Shown here: positions 47,801 through 61,231 of the stretch, piece after piece
Layout: each line of letters starts with the position of its first letter
Numbering within the stretch: the first letter of the stretch is position 1
From: Pempheris klunzingeri
Lineage: Eukaryota; Chordata; Actinopteri; Acropomatiformes; Pempheridae
Length of the DNA: 64,000 bases
Reading direction: 5' to 3'
NCBI RefSeq assembly: GCF_042242105.1
Contig: NC_092013.1
Span: 14,191,618 to 14,255,617, forward strand
The notes under the pieces: model-generated
The model's database searches: none
Seen by the model: the letters and a program-made list of their open reading frames with translations, nothing else
What the model was told of the DNA's origin: nothing
Position numbers and translations under genes: made by a program

Positions 47801-50800
47801 CTGGTTCATCTTCTGTCTTAGAGTGTTGATCTCCCGGCGCAGCAGCCTAATGCGTTTGGTTCGACCACCACTGGTACGCATGGAGGTAACCATGTCCAGT
47901 TTGTCCAGTAAGGCCTTTAGCTGTTCGTCTGTGTTTAAGTGCAGTCTGTTCTCCGGGTCCAAGAGAGAGTCGACTGCAGGGAGTATATGAAGAGAAACAG
48001 GAGAGGAGATGAAGGCAGATGAACAGATGAGGCATAAGGGTTATGTTCAAGAAGAAATAGCTAGTTCACACTCTCTACTCACCGTCCTCCCATGTACAGT
48101 GGTAGAAGCCATGCTTGTTTAGAGCTTCGGGGAGGTGCATCCCGGTGCTGGGGTCCAGGCCAATGCTCTGAGACTGCCTGTGGCTGTGACGGAGAATGGC
48201 TCCACCCACCTCCCGCAGCTGTAAAGCTGCCTTGTGAAACATGGTGTCCTTGGAGTTGTACTTGAGGCAGTTGGAGATCATGAGGTCAAAGTCCTTCTCT
48301 AGGTCTGCGATGGAACAGTAGGCGTGTCCCTCCAGTTTGGTGCGCATGGTGGAGAAATCCATGGGTTGGGAAATAAACTCCAGGTAATCTGGGACCTCAG
48401 TGAATCATGAAAATAAGACTGTTAGCCGAGGCAAAGTAAAGCCAAAGCAAATATGCTGCTGGATGAAAAGTGTGTATTTAAACCTATTGTTTTCTAACTG
48501 CACCAACCTCTGATAGGTTGACCGGCTGCGAGAAGATTTTTGCTGTGTCCTTCTCTTGCAGTTGGTCCAAGGTGGATCGCAGCAGCACCAACGCAGGGGT
48601 CAACTTCAATTCAAGAGCAGCCTGCTGAATTTTCATCTGAAGAATGATGACACAAAGACACAGGGGAGAGTAGAGGAAATTCAAGGTTACTCTTATTGGT
48701 TCAAATGAATAACATGTTGTGAGGAGACAAATGACGATGCTGAAAGGAGCATAAAAGCACGCTAAATAAATAGAGCTCGTCTCGTGACTCACACGTCCCC
48801 TGTAACGCACCTGTTCTCTCTTTAGCCTTTCTCTCTTGCGGATGAGTTCCACCAAAAGTCTGGCTCTTTCCAGGTCTTGCCTCAGCTTTTGCCAGTATCG
48901 TAGCTCCTCTCTTGCAGCACACAGCTTCTCGTCAGGCTCCTTCTGAACATAAAAAGGACACAGCAAAATTAATTAATCTTCTAATTCATAATCCATAAAA
49001 AAGACATAACAGCTTTTTTTTTTTTTTTTTTTGAGATGTGGGGAGATATATTCTGGCGTCTCAAGTATGCTCTCGTATACAATGGCAGGTTCCAGCTCTT
49101 ATTGGAAAGCTTATTTATTGGTCACAAAGTTTACCAGCAAAAAGAAAATCCTAACGATCAAGGCCAGACTTTTGGTTAAATGAGTACAAACTGCTTTTAA
49201 TGTGTAATTAATGTCTGTTCTATGTTTTCAATGTGTTTCAAAGAGTTTAAAGAACAGCAACAATGTATTATTATGCAATATTATTGTGGCTATTAATACA
49301 CATTTGCAATGAAATAATCTTTTATTTTTAATGTAATCAAATTCAAGTTGGGCAGCACTGTGGTGTGAATGTGAACGGTTCTCTTTGTGTATGCGCTGGC
49401 CCTGTGGTTGACTGGCGACCAGTCCAGGGTGTACCCCACCTCTCTCCCAGTGTCGGCTGGGTTTGGCTCCAGCCCCCCCGCGACACTTACGCATAAACGG
49501 TATAGACAAACAATAGATGGATGGAAATTCAAGTTGGCATTAAAAGCTCCATAAGCACATTACTGCCAAAATGCTGTCATAAATATGTCTTTTACAATCC
49601 TAACCACTGTGGATAAATCTAATAATCCACAGTGATTTTTTTAAACCCACATTTTATGGTTTGAACACCTTAACTCAGCTTAACGCATCTCCTGACATTA
49701 TAAACAAGTGGGCAATAAATTCAAACTGATATCCATAACCTTTTCCACGCTATCACGCTCTGGGGTTGTGCGAGATATACAGGAAAGATGACAGAGCTGT
49801 GAAGTGCTGTGTGGAGGCCTGCCATCTTCCTGAATCAGTCACTGCAAAGCGTGATGTCTGGGCTTATGTTTTGATTTGAGTGTGTGAGAATACAAGCATG
49901 GTGTGAAGTGGTTTGATTCCAGTGACTTGGCCGGCTCTCTGCCAATCATACTTAATTGGTTCTGTGAGGGCCCGATGCTCTATTAATGTAAAGCACTGTA
50001 GATGTATTAGGTTTAATCATGTCTGATGCTTCAAGACAAAAATCGATGTGGATACCAGTTTAAAACAAGTCTAAAATATGAGTCACATGTGTGAATGATG
50101 GTAAAACCACCGGTGCTTAGCTTGTAGTCAAGTATTAAAATGCAACAAATGCTAAAAGTGCTGACAGTCAAGTAGTTCGGCCCTTTGTCATTTAAAAACA
50201 CTCCTGTGAAACATCTCATTATCACAAAATCACGATCAAGCAAAGACACCACATAACAATCTACTGACTACTGTGCTACATTTGCGGTGGATTTGTTTAA
50301 TTCTCTAATTTTCATTTTAACCCACACACTGTACATCATCTCTCTCCACACCTGCTCTGTCGTCCTGTGGGTCTGCAGATGGGAATGAAGCCGGCGTATT
50401 AAAGGCATCCCATTTCGTGACTGTCGTTTCAGTAACCAGTAGTTATGAAGCCTCTGCATGAACTGATTCTTCCTCTGGACATCAACTCCTGTGCAGATCT
50501 TGTTCAGCCTGCGAGGATGTAACAATCATACATGACAGCCTGCGTTGTATTGCTGATGGTCGCAATAACACACAAATCATGTAAGGCATCAGTACATTTC
50601 AGAAAAATACTCTTGATGAACTAGAACCGAATTATATTAGAGATAGAAAAAATGTTTCAAATTATAATAATTATAATTAATATTCCTGGAGAAAGACACA
50701 AGAGCAAATTAATAAGGTATGTAAATTCTGACAGTGTGCAAAGATCACACCTGTGAGAGGGAATCTGAGGCACGAGCAGCACAGGCACAGTTGAGCGACG

Positions 50801-52249
50801 CGTCGACCCACCAGACCCCTTTGTATTCTTCTTCTTCTGGCCCTTGGTAGCCTTCTTGCTTGGTGGTGAGGGGGGGCTCTGAGTGTAGGACCTTTGACCC
50901 CGATTACCTCTTCCCCCCACTAGTCTTCCTTCAATCGACTCATCTCCAGACCCGTCCCGGCGTGACCCCACTGGAGAATGATGCTCACAGAAAGCAGTCT
51001 TCTTCACAGAGAAGGTGGTGCCGTTGACTCCCGTCTCCCGGACCGGGTCTATCTTCATGAACAGGCCAGCCTTCTGGGCACAGGTGACGTGAAAAGCCCT
51101 GTAACAGTTGGCCTTGTGGCACTGAATAGATGCTCCCCTGCCTTTCTGCTTACACAGGTAGCATGTGAGCTTCCAGCGAGCGGGAGGGATGTTCTTCACT
51201 CCCTCAACGGGCTCAAGAAACACCGTGTTGGCAAAGCACACCTCCGGGATCCATATGGCACAGACAACATGGGCCCAACGTCCATCAGTTGTCTGTTTGA
51301 AGGCACCTCCTCGGTTGGGACAGAGCACACAGTCTACAGGACGGGAAGGGGACTGCAGGCAGCAGCGGCACAGCCACTGACCCTCAGGTACGTAGGGCAC
51401 ACCGTAACACTCCTGGTGGACGGCCAGATTGCAGATGTCACAGAACAGGATGACATTACTGTTCAGACATTCGTCATCCAGACAGACGCAGCAGAAAGCG
51501 TCCTCGTCGACAGCGCTCTGGGACAGAGCCTGGCTACGGGACTCCAGGATGGATTCCCTTTCCAGGCGGTCGATCAGCAGTTCAAAAGTGTCTGGAGGCA
51601 CAGAAGCATGGCCGTCACACACTCTCTTTTGGTTCACCATCTCCAGCCAGGCCAGGTCCTCCTCGTCCATGTCGTACTCAGCCACACTGTCCTGTTCCTC
51701 TAGTGACTTTTCTATGTAACGATAGTAGGCTGCTGGCAGAGGAGGCGCCTCTGAGGGGCAGACTGAGCTCAGCGTACGAAAGGTGGGTTCAGGCAGAGGG
51801 TTTTGGTGGGACGGATGCTGGAGGGAGTTAGCGGGTCCTGTGTGTTGCTGAGAGCCAGACCGCTGGTTCTGGTGAGATGTATTTTTACCGCTCCTCCTGC
51901 TTTTATTGTTCGAGGGTTTCCTCCACGATCTGGCTTTACTCTGTGTTTGTTCACTGTTCTCCTTGTTGCTGTTGCACTCAACAATGTCCTGGGCCATCAT
52001 CTCATCCTCGGTAATAACCGGCAGAAGATCTGTGATGTTAATCCGATGGAGCCTTCCATCTAGGTCCACTTCCACTATTTTCTGTGCCTGAGCGTATGTC
52101 AGTGTCTCCCTGGATGGTGAGAGCTGCAATCTGTAGGGCGAGGGGGGCCGCGACGATCCCCTGCCCCTTCCTCTACCTCTTCCTCGACCCCTTCCCATGT
52201 TGAGTCTGCCAACAGCTGTGTCACATTCCCGCCTCCCCACCTTCCGCAT
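44803..52249 (-). CDS. brpf3: BRPF3, PHD/bromodomain/PWWP scaffold of MYST acetyltransferases
   Basis: BRPF3 scaffolds HBO1 and MOZ/MORF histone acetyltransferase complexes. Twelve exons (50751-52249, 50352-50508, 48811-48942, 48508-48636, 48083-48395, 47626-47973, 46643-47197, 46501-46558, 45646-45734, 45357-45430, 45071-45225, 44803-44986) join in phase to 1230 residues; human is about 1205. Order: EPc-like N-terminus ([15 protein letters not shown]); first PHD finger about 252-298 ([19 protein letters not shown]), zinc knuckle and second PHD to about 423; bromodomain about 605-705 ([24 protein letters not shown]); an acidic then lysine tract near 790; PWWP about 1095-1180 ([15 protein letters not shown]). 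[14 protein letters not shown] and the end [16 protein letters not shown] favour BRPF3 over BRPF1 or BRD1. [10 protein letters not shown] run at residues 19-31 is absent from human BRPF3, and Met18 is an alternative start. Confidence 0.95.
47235..47527 (-). repeat. Damaged copy of the GCTGCAACTA-ended repeat
   Basis: The right end reads CAGTTGCAGCTCTAA at 47513-47527, matching the right terminal repeat of the element at 315-2297, and the body has 'cagtcgattgatctt' and 'caattaattgatcatg'. It lies in a brpf3 intron. The orientation is that of the right arm, so the strand is uncertain. Confidence 0.5.
49345..49530 (+). repeat. Retroposon 3'-end fragment with GATGGATGG tail
   Basis: 'gggcagcactgtggtg', 'gactggcgaccagtccaggg' and 'gctccagcccccccgcgac' followed by 'aatagatggatgg' are the 3' end of an abundant fish retroposon. 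The same family occurs at 16150-16320. It lies in a brpf3 intron. Confidence 0.6.
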
Positions 52250-55200
52250 GGGAATTTACACCAGCTTCCTGACAGATACAAAGAAAGAAATTAAACATTT
52301 AACAATGGAATGACTTGGGATTGTGTGTCAACACTTTCCTCTTTTTGTAATCATCTATGAAGAGTTACAATAGCTGTTGAGTCTATAAAATCTGAAATCT
52401 GTATCTGACCTTACTGGGAAAAAAATATTTTGATATTAGGTTATTATCATATTAATAGCAGCAGAAGTTGACTCTTGAATTAAGTGCCTATGTTGGTGGT
52501 TTTATTGTGCAAAAATGGACTGGTGAGTAATTGTAGTGATCATTAGTGGTCAAAAGTATGATCTGATTTCCAGCTGATGAACCATTGTAGGACTGCCAAA
52601 GTGTGTTTGTGTGTGTGTCGATGTGTGTACAGTAATTTGGACAAAATCACACCAATGCTGCACATTACTTTAATTTTTACCTCCATGCTGTAAATTTTCT
52701 AGATTAAAAAATGCTACTGGGGCAAGACCTGTGGTTAATATGTTGTAAACACTTAATTATGAAATGATGCCTTTTTATAATGATAATTAACAAACTGGTT
52801 ATCAAATTTTGTTATATTCTGAAATCAGAGCTCAGTGTATAATGAATTTCATGTCAACCAGATAAATCATATTCCCTTATTTCTGCCAATATATAGAGTG
52901 CCGTCTTAATTTGCAGTTTTGGTCAATTTTGTTCTTTCGTTTCTTTTTAATGCTGGACACAACAGTTACTATGTAAACGGGGTCAGCTGTGGTGCTGCTG
53001 TAATAAAAACACAGCACGTTACCTCAAGTACTCCTGCTGCACAAACACAACTACAGTAAGTTGGACTGCTTGCATGCATCTCTTTCCATTGGTCCAATCA
53101 GGAGTCTGTAACGTTGCAACATTTCTCTCACACCAATCAAATGCCAGTATCCTGTATTTTTCCCCCTTGTTGCTGTGCATAGTTAGGTTGAGGAGCGCTA
53201 AATACCAACCCGAGTATCTAACATCTGTCAGCCATTTTAAGCGCACAACAGCAGAGACAACATTTGGACTGCGAGTTGATTAGCAGCCCAATTACACATG
53301 CCAACAGCAACCAGAAAGCAGACGCACTGTATGCACCGTGCCTAAATGCATAAATTAATTGCATGTATACATTAGATCACGACACTGCAAATATGCAGCG
53401 TTTTTGGGCATTGCTTTGTGGTCCAGACCCCTGCAAAAAGACTGTCTGTTGCTGATGTGATAACGTTAACGATACTCTGTCGGACAGGACGTACAGAAGT
53501 GTAACTAAACGGCAGATTTCCCGAGCAGCGCCGAAAAAGCTGAACATACCAGAGTGATTTACCTTGAAAAACCGTCCTCTGCAGTGCGAGAGCCAGACAG
53601 AGTAGCTGCTCCTAGCTAAATGTCAGCTAGTGACAGACCACAGCCAAGGCGGACATGCTAGCCGTTAGCTTAGCTAGCCGGTAATTTCTGGAGCGACAGC
53701 GTCATCTTCAGCACCTCGGTTTACCGCCGAGACTCCGGTCAGACACACAAACACGACCCGGACTCATGGCCACGGGTTTAACCTTTCAAACGAGGCTGGT
53801 TGGCAACTTGGAGGCAGCTAAATCCCGAAGATATCAAATTAATGTTCCTTGGATGAAGCTAAATATTCAGTCAAGATGGCTTGAAAAATACGCCCCTTTG
53901 GAAAAAACCACCTCAGCCAATTGCAGGTCTCCGCTTCGCTTCGCATTCAACGCGCACCACGTTCTGATTGGTCGGGGCGATACAACGAGTTCACCGAACT
54001 CAACCTGGAGCTCATCACAGACACAACAGATGACAAAAACAACGAGACGTATATTGCGCGCCTTATGGTCTCCTCATCATTTTCCTTATACCCCATATTG
54101 TACCTGTCACACACCTGCCAGTTTTAGGGAACATTGTTTTCTAAAACTTTCATGTAATTTCATTAAATCAAATTTATTTAGATTTTAACAATCTTTAATT
54201 CAATTGTAATAGCTACATAATAAAAAGAAAATAATATGTTCATACACACATTTTTAGTTTTACTTGTGTGGTTTGCAGTTCTGATGATGCATTAGCATAC
54301 GATAAAATGATAAGTGATATTTTATTTAATCAATTAACCGTTCAATTATGTCTGTAAATACTATGCAGGTTCACCATTTCCCTGGAACTAGTGGCCTAAT
54401 TTAACAAAACAATCCAAACTCAAAGTCCCCTTACTAATTTTTGGAGAGCTGTCAAGCAAATCACACAGTCTGCTCAGTTGTCATGGAGATGGGTCTGTTA
54501 ACATGTAAACTCTGTAGCTGCTACAATTGTATTTTTTGGGCTTTTTTTTAAAATCCGCAATAGCCGAAGTTCATACACGAACGTTCATTATTTCATGGAA
54601 ACCTCCAAAAAACAAGCAAGTGGACCTTGAGTTTGGATTGTTTTGTCAAACTTCTGTTTCCAAATGTCAAGAACGAACTTTCATGCTTGCTGAGATGCAA
54701 ATATTCAGGCACTGCTAGGATTTAATCCGCAGCACGTGTTGGCCCGTCCTTTTTCTAGAAAATAATACAGCAATAATGACTCAAAATAATATTCAGCCAT
54801 ATGATTTATTGTAGCCAATATTCCTGTAAGTCCAAAGAATCCATTGGAACACTATTTAGACGACAATGTGGGGAAATAAAATTTGTGTAAAAAATGTGGA
54901 ATCATTAACACAGTATTACTTATTAACTACACAAAGCCTTTGTACTTCCATCAGCTGAGTTGACAAAAAATTTCACCATTAGAATATGTGAAGCTAATTT
55001 TCTGACCTTATGGTTTTGTTAATAATAGATTTGACAAACCACCTAAACTAAACTGTGCTCCTCTACTGGCAGGAGTTGGTGAACTTCCTTCAAACTACAG
55101 GATGATCATATGTCGGGATGAGATGCCACTGTTGTACTATTTTACTTCTCATTTTACAGTTGGCCCAAATTAGCTTAAACTGCAGAACATAGACTGATGA

Positions 55201-57447
55201 GCTGATCACTGACTCAGTTCTTAAGATCACTAGTTTCACTACAGGAGCTCACGGTGACTAATTCAGTCTCTATAGAGACTATTCCTGTTGCTTTGACACT
55301 CAAATTGATTTATATCAAGTTTTTCAGCTTTTAATAATTTGTGATTTCATTGTTATATGTTAGTTCTCGCCCTAAAATAACGGTAACCAGGGGAAACCAT
55401 GTAGGCTACTGTTTCAGATGCCAATGTTAAAATACATTTTCATGTGGACATGACTCATCCAGAGTGTCAATCTCACAAAAAGGACTGAAATAAATGTTGA
55501 TTTTGGTGCTACACAGAAGAGACACCTCCCTGCTCTCTGCTAACTTTAAACAGTTTTTATCTGTGCCAACGCCATAACAAAAGACTCTCACTCATTCAAC
55601 ACTTTACTGAACCTCCAAAATCTTTCCAAGGTTATCTTTGAGCTGTTCACTAGCAAAGATAACATCTTTGATTCTCTGCCTGAATATGTTTGCTCAGTAT
55701 GTTTTTTTTCTCTCTGTACCAACATTTTGATTCTTCAGGGCCTCGCAAAATTTTATCCAGTCAGTTAATTCTGGTTGTTGAATTTTTCCTTTTTATAATG
55801 TTGGTGAAGAGCAGAGAGTACTGTAATGCTGCAAAAGCTGATGATACAGCTTGTTAACCTTCTTATACTGAGCACAAGCATCTCCAAAAGAATTTAATGC
55901 ACAAAAAGTATTAATATTTCTGTTAGATGCTTTAATCTATATAAGTTATTTATGTACATAATCCATAGTGATACGCTAGTTTCAACACTTCTACGCACAG
56001 AATGACTTTTTGAAAATAAACTTTTTGCATATCTTTCTATGAAGTGCAATTGCATGGCAGCTGCTTCCAGCTTCAGGAGCTTTAAAAAGTGTTTGATCCT
56101 GTGGGGAAATGGTTGCAGCACGATCTCAAAGCATTTCTTCACATTACAGAAGTCACCACTAGACATACTTGTACACATAGATGTAACTCCTTGTTTGCAG
56201 CAAAACAGAGACGTAAGGGGGAAAAGGAGTTAGGATGGGCCAGACCAGCTGGACATCCTTTGTGACCTGGCTACACTGCATTACCTGTTTAAAAACACAA
56301 TGGTTTTGTGGAACAAATGGCCACATGGCAACAGTTCAAATGACGAGGTAAGGGGGGCCTCTGGTCACTCATAATATTGTTTGCCTTCTTTGTAATTCTG
56401 TTTGTGTAGATGCTTGTCATACTTGGTAAGGCAATCCCCAGCATTTTACCGGCCATTGTTACAGGTTTTTTAACAGTCTTTTTCAGCAGCATTGCCAAAC
56501 CAGATGATGCAGAGGGTTAAAACACTTTCAACAAAAGCACAGTCAAACATTTTGAACATTTTGTTGTGGACATTGAAAGGCAGCAATTTCTTGTTTTTGT
56601 TGTGTCTTCGTGCTTATGAGTTCAGTCCACAGTCCCATTTAAGATTACTGCCGAGCACAATGCCAAAATAATTGTACCGGATCCCCACTGATAAAATGAT
56701 TTGATGATTTCTAAACATACAACCACATTCCTGTGGGGAGCCTGTGCAAGTGGTCATTTTGCCTACACTGACCTGCTGGAACAATCCATCAATTTGCCTG
56801 CTAAACTACTGGTGTTAAAAGAAGAAAGTAGAAGTGAAATAATAATGTTAAAATAAGAGTATGTGGTGAGTTTGAAATAAGTGTGTGCAGTGCGATTTAA
56901 TATATCAATATCATAAAGCCTGTGATACTCAGCTTGACCACAATATAAGTATAATCTCACTGTTTTATATCAAGATGATGTGACCAAGGTGTTTTTTTTT
57001 AGTTTATCCATGTTATTAAAACGTTCCTCACAGTAATTTTTAGTGTAAATAACCACATTGTGTTCCACAGTGGAGGCTATATGTTCGTACTACATGCTGC
57101 TTCTCCCCACCCCTTGACGATTCTTCCACTTTCTCCACCCACAAAAAAACTTTGTTGGCTGTTTTAATGCTTTTGAATTTGAAAACCTTCAGATCACACT
57201 GCATCACAGTCCAGCTCACTGGGGTCTGTCTGAAGGCTGACAAGCCAAACCAGCAGTCACATCTTGGACTCTTGTCAGGTAGTAAGGACATCCATCATAT
57301 GTACTCAGTGTCACTATTTAATGGGTTGATTTGATATGTATAGGTGTGTCAGAAAGTGTTAATATATCATAATATTTATTCAAGTTTGTCCATGTAATTC
57401 ACTGGATGCACAGCCAACCACTTATTGTCTTTTTTATAACTTGTAGG
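52250..57447. other. Intergenic region with brpf3 5' UTR and promoter
   Basis: A splice acceptor precedes the brpf3 coding exon (minus strand CTGTCAG, near 52270). A GC-richer zone at 53440-54010 on the minus side carries a plausible donor (CAAG|GTAAAT near 53563) and probably holds the brpf3 transcription start. From 54 kb onward the DNA is AT-rich and contains a LINE relic (56.3-56.8 kb) but no recognisable gene. Confidence 0.4.
56285..56800 (-). mobile_element. LINE reverse-transcriptase C-terminal relic (L2/Rex1-like)
   Basis: On the minus strand, successive frames give the C-terminal signature of a fish LINE: AFVESVLTLCIIWFGNAAEK, then KKPVTMAGKMLGIALPSMTS, IYTNRITKKANNIMSD and SFELLPCGH, compared with the family words 'ESVLTFCI-WYGN', 'AGKIIGLPLPS', 'RV-RKA--I--D' and 'FELLPSGRR'. 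Frames change between pieces and a TGA lies early in the first, so it is a dead 5'-truncated copy. The exact clade is not certain. Confidence 0.6.
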
Positions 57448-60400
57448 ATGCAAATCAGGAGAATCAGGATGCTGTTTGCCACGTTTGTATTGTCTGCTGG
57501 GGTTTTCCTGGATGTTGGAGTGTGCACTGCAGGTAAAAAACTGTTTTTTATTACAAGTTTGTACTTAATCAGAAATAATACTAACACACCAGGTCAATGT
57601 AACAGATTAAACCAGGCTTGTTAACGAACACAACTTTTTTTTAACCTAAAAACCACGTTGAAAGTGACTGCATTGATGTAGAAGTTGTCCTGATTGACAC
57701 CATTTAAAAGCAGTTTTTTCTCTTTACTCGTTATTCCAAAGTTTGACCCGGTCACTGCATTTGTAATTCAGTGAGCTGGCAGCTTGCTGTTTTTCTTTGG
57801 CAAATTCCTCGTGTTTTCACTGCTGGATTTGGTAGAAATTTCTCAGGCTTGATGAGACATAAATACAAAAACAGTCAGCTCGGATCAATATCAAAGTGTA
57901 TGGCCACATCCTGTCCAACTCTTGTAGAAAATCAAAAGAGGAAGCAAGCCAGTTGACACTCTCACAAAAAAACGGTAATAAATCAACTGTATGGAGCAAA
58001 CAAAGGCCCTGTGATTCAGAGTGGCCAAAAAGTGACAGGGGTTTGAAGAGCTTGTATACGTGTCATCTTTTGAAAAGGAGGATCTGACGGTTGTCAGGAT
58101 CACCCTGTGGTGAAGGATCCCCAAGGCCTTGGCCTGAATTGAGGCTTTTGATACTCTTTGACTTCCCTCCCATCTCACAGTGCCATGGCATTGAGACTCT
58201 TTGAATTAAGACACTGCGCCAAATAGATTGTGGTGTGCAAACTGTTTTCAAGTAGGCGAGGAGAGCGGCCAGATCTCTAGGATACCGGAAACCAGTTGTG
58301 ACTGGAAGGTCAATAAATGCGTCCCGAAATTCACCTCAGACATCTCTATCTGTCAGAGTAAAGTCAAAAGATGGCCAGTGCACAAAGGAGTCTTTGATTC
58401 TGCTAAATTTAGGGTGGACATCAGCTGTGAAAAACTCCAGTCAGTCAAAATAAATCAGTGAATCAGTGGTGAGTTGCTCTCTGACTCTAATGTATCCTTA
58501 TTATTTGTTGCTCCCTCATAATTTTAACTTTTCAAAACAGTGGTTTCCAAAGTGGGTACTGAGGCAGCTTGTATTTCACACATTTGAGAAAAGACAGAAA
58601 AAAAGACATTTGGGACTACTGATTTATTTTCCCTCATATCTTCCTGACCTCCCAGTTTTTATAGACACAATGAACGGTGCTTTTATCTAAAAGCTATCAT
58701 ACTAACATGTTCCTTACTTTACCCCTCCACATCAGTGCCATCAGAGCTGAGAATCACAACAATAAAGGTAGATGATTTTTTTTCTATTAAGCCTGTATTA
58801 AAGGTAAACACACATTTCACTGATTACCTTCTGATGTATTTTCATTTAGCAAGAGCCATATACAATGTCCAAAGGCTCACAACTGGAGGGCTTTTGCATG
58901 GACCTGCTGTCTGAGGTTGCCAAAAAAGTGGGCTTCAAGTACAGAGTGCAGCTGGTGAAAGACACCTCATACGGCAGACAGGATGAGAGCGGGAACTGGA
59001 ATGGGATGATTGGAGAGGTGGTGAGAGGCGTGAGTACATGAAAACTGACATTTAGAGGGGTCGAAGGGCAGCAAACCACCCTGCAGAAGCTGGAATTACC
59101 CAGCTGGCATCTGTGACTCACGATTGATACATTCACAGTAAATGACTATGTGGTGTGAACAATGACAGCAGGATTTTTGATGCAATTAAAACGTCTTAAA
59201 TTCTCCTAAAGTAAGTATTTATGTCCTCCCTGCAGGAGGCAGATCTTGCAATAGCTCCGCTGACTCTCACTGCAGCTCGAGAGAAAGTGGTGGGGATGAC
59301 CAAGCCGTTCATGCAGACAGGAATCAGCATCCTGCTGAGGAAGGACATCTCAGAGGGAACGGGCTTCTTTGATTTCCTGACCCCGTTTTCAGCTGAGACG
59401 TGGGTCGGCATACTCATTGCCTACCTGGGCACTGCTGCTTGCATCTTTATAGCTGCCAGGTTGGTGATGCAAGTACTTTATTTTTTTTTTAAATAAGTGA
59501 TAATTTATGGTTTATTTATTGATAGTTATTGATGTGCTATGAATTCAAATATGACTTTTTACATCTTGTCAGTGGATTCTTTGACATTTCTGCTGGAAGT
59601 GGAATCCCTTTGAGTGTGGTCACATTAATATTTCATATTTCTATGCAAATGCAGACTTAGCCCATGTGAGTGGAGTCAGCCTCAGAGTGAGCAGAACAGA
59701 TTCAGCCTCCTCCACAGTCTGTGGTACACAGCTGGAGCTCTGACTTTACAAGGTTAGCAAAACCTGACACTTTGTATGCCACCAAATAGACAAGACAATC
59801 TCTGGGCTTAATGAATTTGCTGATTTGTCTCTTTTCTCTCCCTCGTGGCTTGTGGCATTTTTCCATTAAATTGCACTCTTTTATGTTGTCAGGTGCCGGT
59901 CCTCACCCCAAAGCACTTTCAGGACGTGTCATCTGCTGCAGCTGGTGGTTGTTTACCATTGTTCTCCTGGCTTGTTATTTCTCCAACCTCAGCTCCTCTA
60001 AGACCTCCGAGTCCACTCACCTGACGGTGAAAGGGTTTGAGGACTTGGCCAATCAGGACACGATTCAGTACGGCTGTTTGGCTGGCTCTTCTACCCTTGC
60101 CTTCTTCAAGGTACAGACATTGGATCACTTTTAGATCCACTATCTCACTGCTGTTTCTCTAATTAGATTTTTCCTTCATCCAGAACTCAAACAATCCACT
60201 GTACCGCAGAATCTACGAACACATGGAGAGAACTACGAGTTTTGTGTCATCAATGGATGAAGGCGTTCGGCGTGCAAAAGAGGAAAACTTTGCTTTTATT
60301 GGAGAGTCTGTTTCTTTGGACTTGGCTGTAGCACGTCATTGTGAACTGGTCAGAGCACATGAGGTCATTGGCATGAGGGGATACAGCATTGCTGCTAACC

Positions 60401-61231
60401 TTGGTGAGGCTACTCATTTCTTTTAACAATGGCATAAAGTATTAAAATGATGCAACTAACACTGAACCTATCATTTTCCTTAAGACTCGCCCATCCTAAA
60501 GAACCTCAGTGTGGCAATCCTGCAACTGAGCGAGGCAGGGGAGCTGGCTTACCTGCGAAGCAAGTGGTGGGCCAGCAGCTGCATAGCAGACAAGGCCAAG
60601 TCTTCAGCTGTGCAGCCGCACAGCCTCAAGGGGATGTTTCTGGTTCTTTCCCTGGGCCTGGGGCTGGGAGCACTGCTGGCTGTCCTGGAGCTCACCTCCA
60701 AGAGCCGCAGAAGTGCAGCTGAGCACAGGGTGTGTGTGTGCAAATGCATCCACAAATCTCATCACTTCTGTCAGGCAAAAAAACACCCATCCATTTCTAA
60801 AGCTTTAACTTTTCAGACTCTAAACTAAACAGCCTTGCTTTTTGTTCCAGTGTTTATTTGTGATAATTTGATAGGAATTTAAATGGTTTCATGAGCCTTA
60901 AGGCTGTAATGTTTGCTGATGATGTGATTTGTTACAGTTTAAAGCAACACTGTCATTCACCAATTGGTTTTCACATCAGCTGAAAAACATCAAATTGTAG
61001 AAGACACAAACAGACTCAGACAGTCATGCTCACTCATTCACATAACTGTGTTTACATTGAATCCATCCACATACTGAAGAACTGATTTGATTCAGCACTG
61101 TTTATATTTATATATCCTTCCCACAGAAATCCTGCTGCACTGTGCTGACTGAAGAACTGAGTCTGCGCTTTAGGGCCAGCGATGCAAACAGAGCCCAGGA
61201 AAATGAAGACAAAGACAAAGAAAAAGCATAG
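57448..61231 (+). CDS. Kainate-binding-protein-like ionotropic glutamate receptor subunit
   Basis: Short glutamate receptors of this type, known from fish, frogs and birds, lack the large N-terminal domain. Eight exons (57448-57532, 58736-58767, 58850-59029, 59236-59459, 59661-59752, 59893-60110, 60184-60403, 60485-60729) plus a last exon 61127-61231 join to 466 residues. A signal peptide occupies about 1-28. S1 carries APLTLTAAREKVVGMTKPF with the ligand-binding Arg; S2 carries GSSTLAFFKNS and FAFIGES with the binding Thr and Glu. Membrane parts: M1 about 150-172, re-entrant M2 (SLWYTAGALTLQG), M3 about 216-240, M4 about 402-422. Odd: the gating motif SYTANLAAF is replaced by CYFSNLSSSK, so channel activity is doubtful. 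Which named fish gene this is, I cannot say. Confidence 0.88.

Noticed and set aside
50978-51703. 241-codon plus-strand ORF
   Set aside because: It lies entirely antisense to the PHD-finger exon of brpf3, whose minus-strand frame is strongly conserved; GC-rich coding DNA often leaves the opposite frame open.
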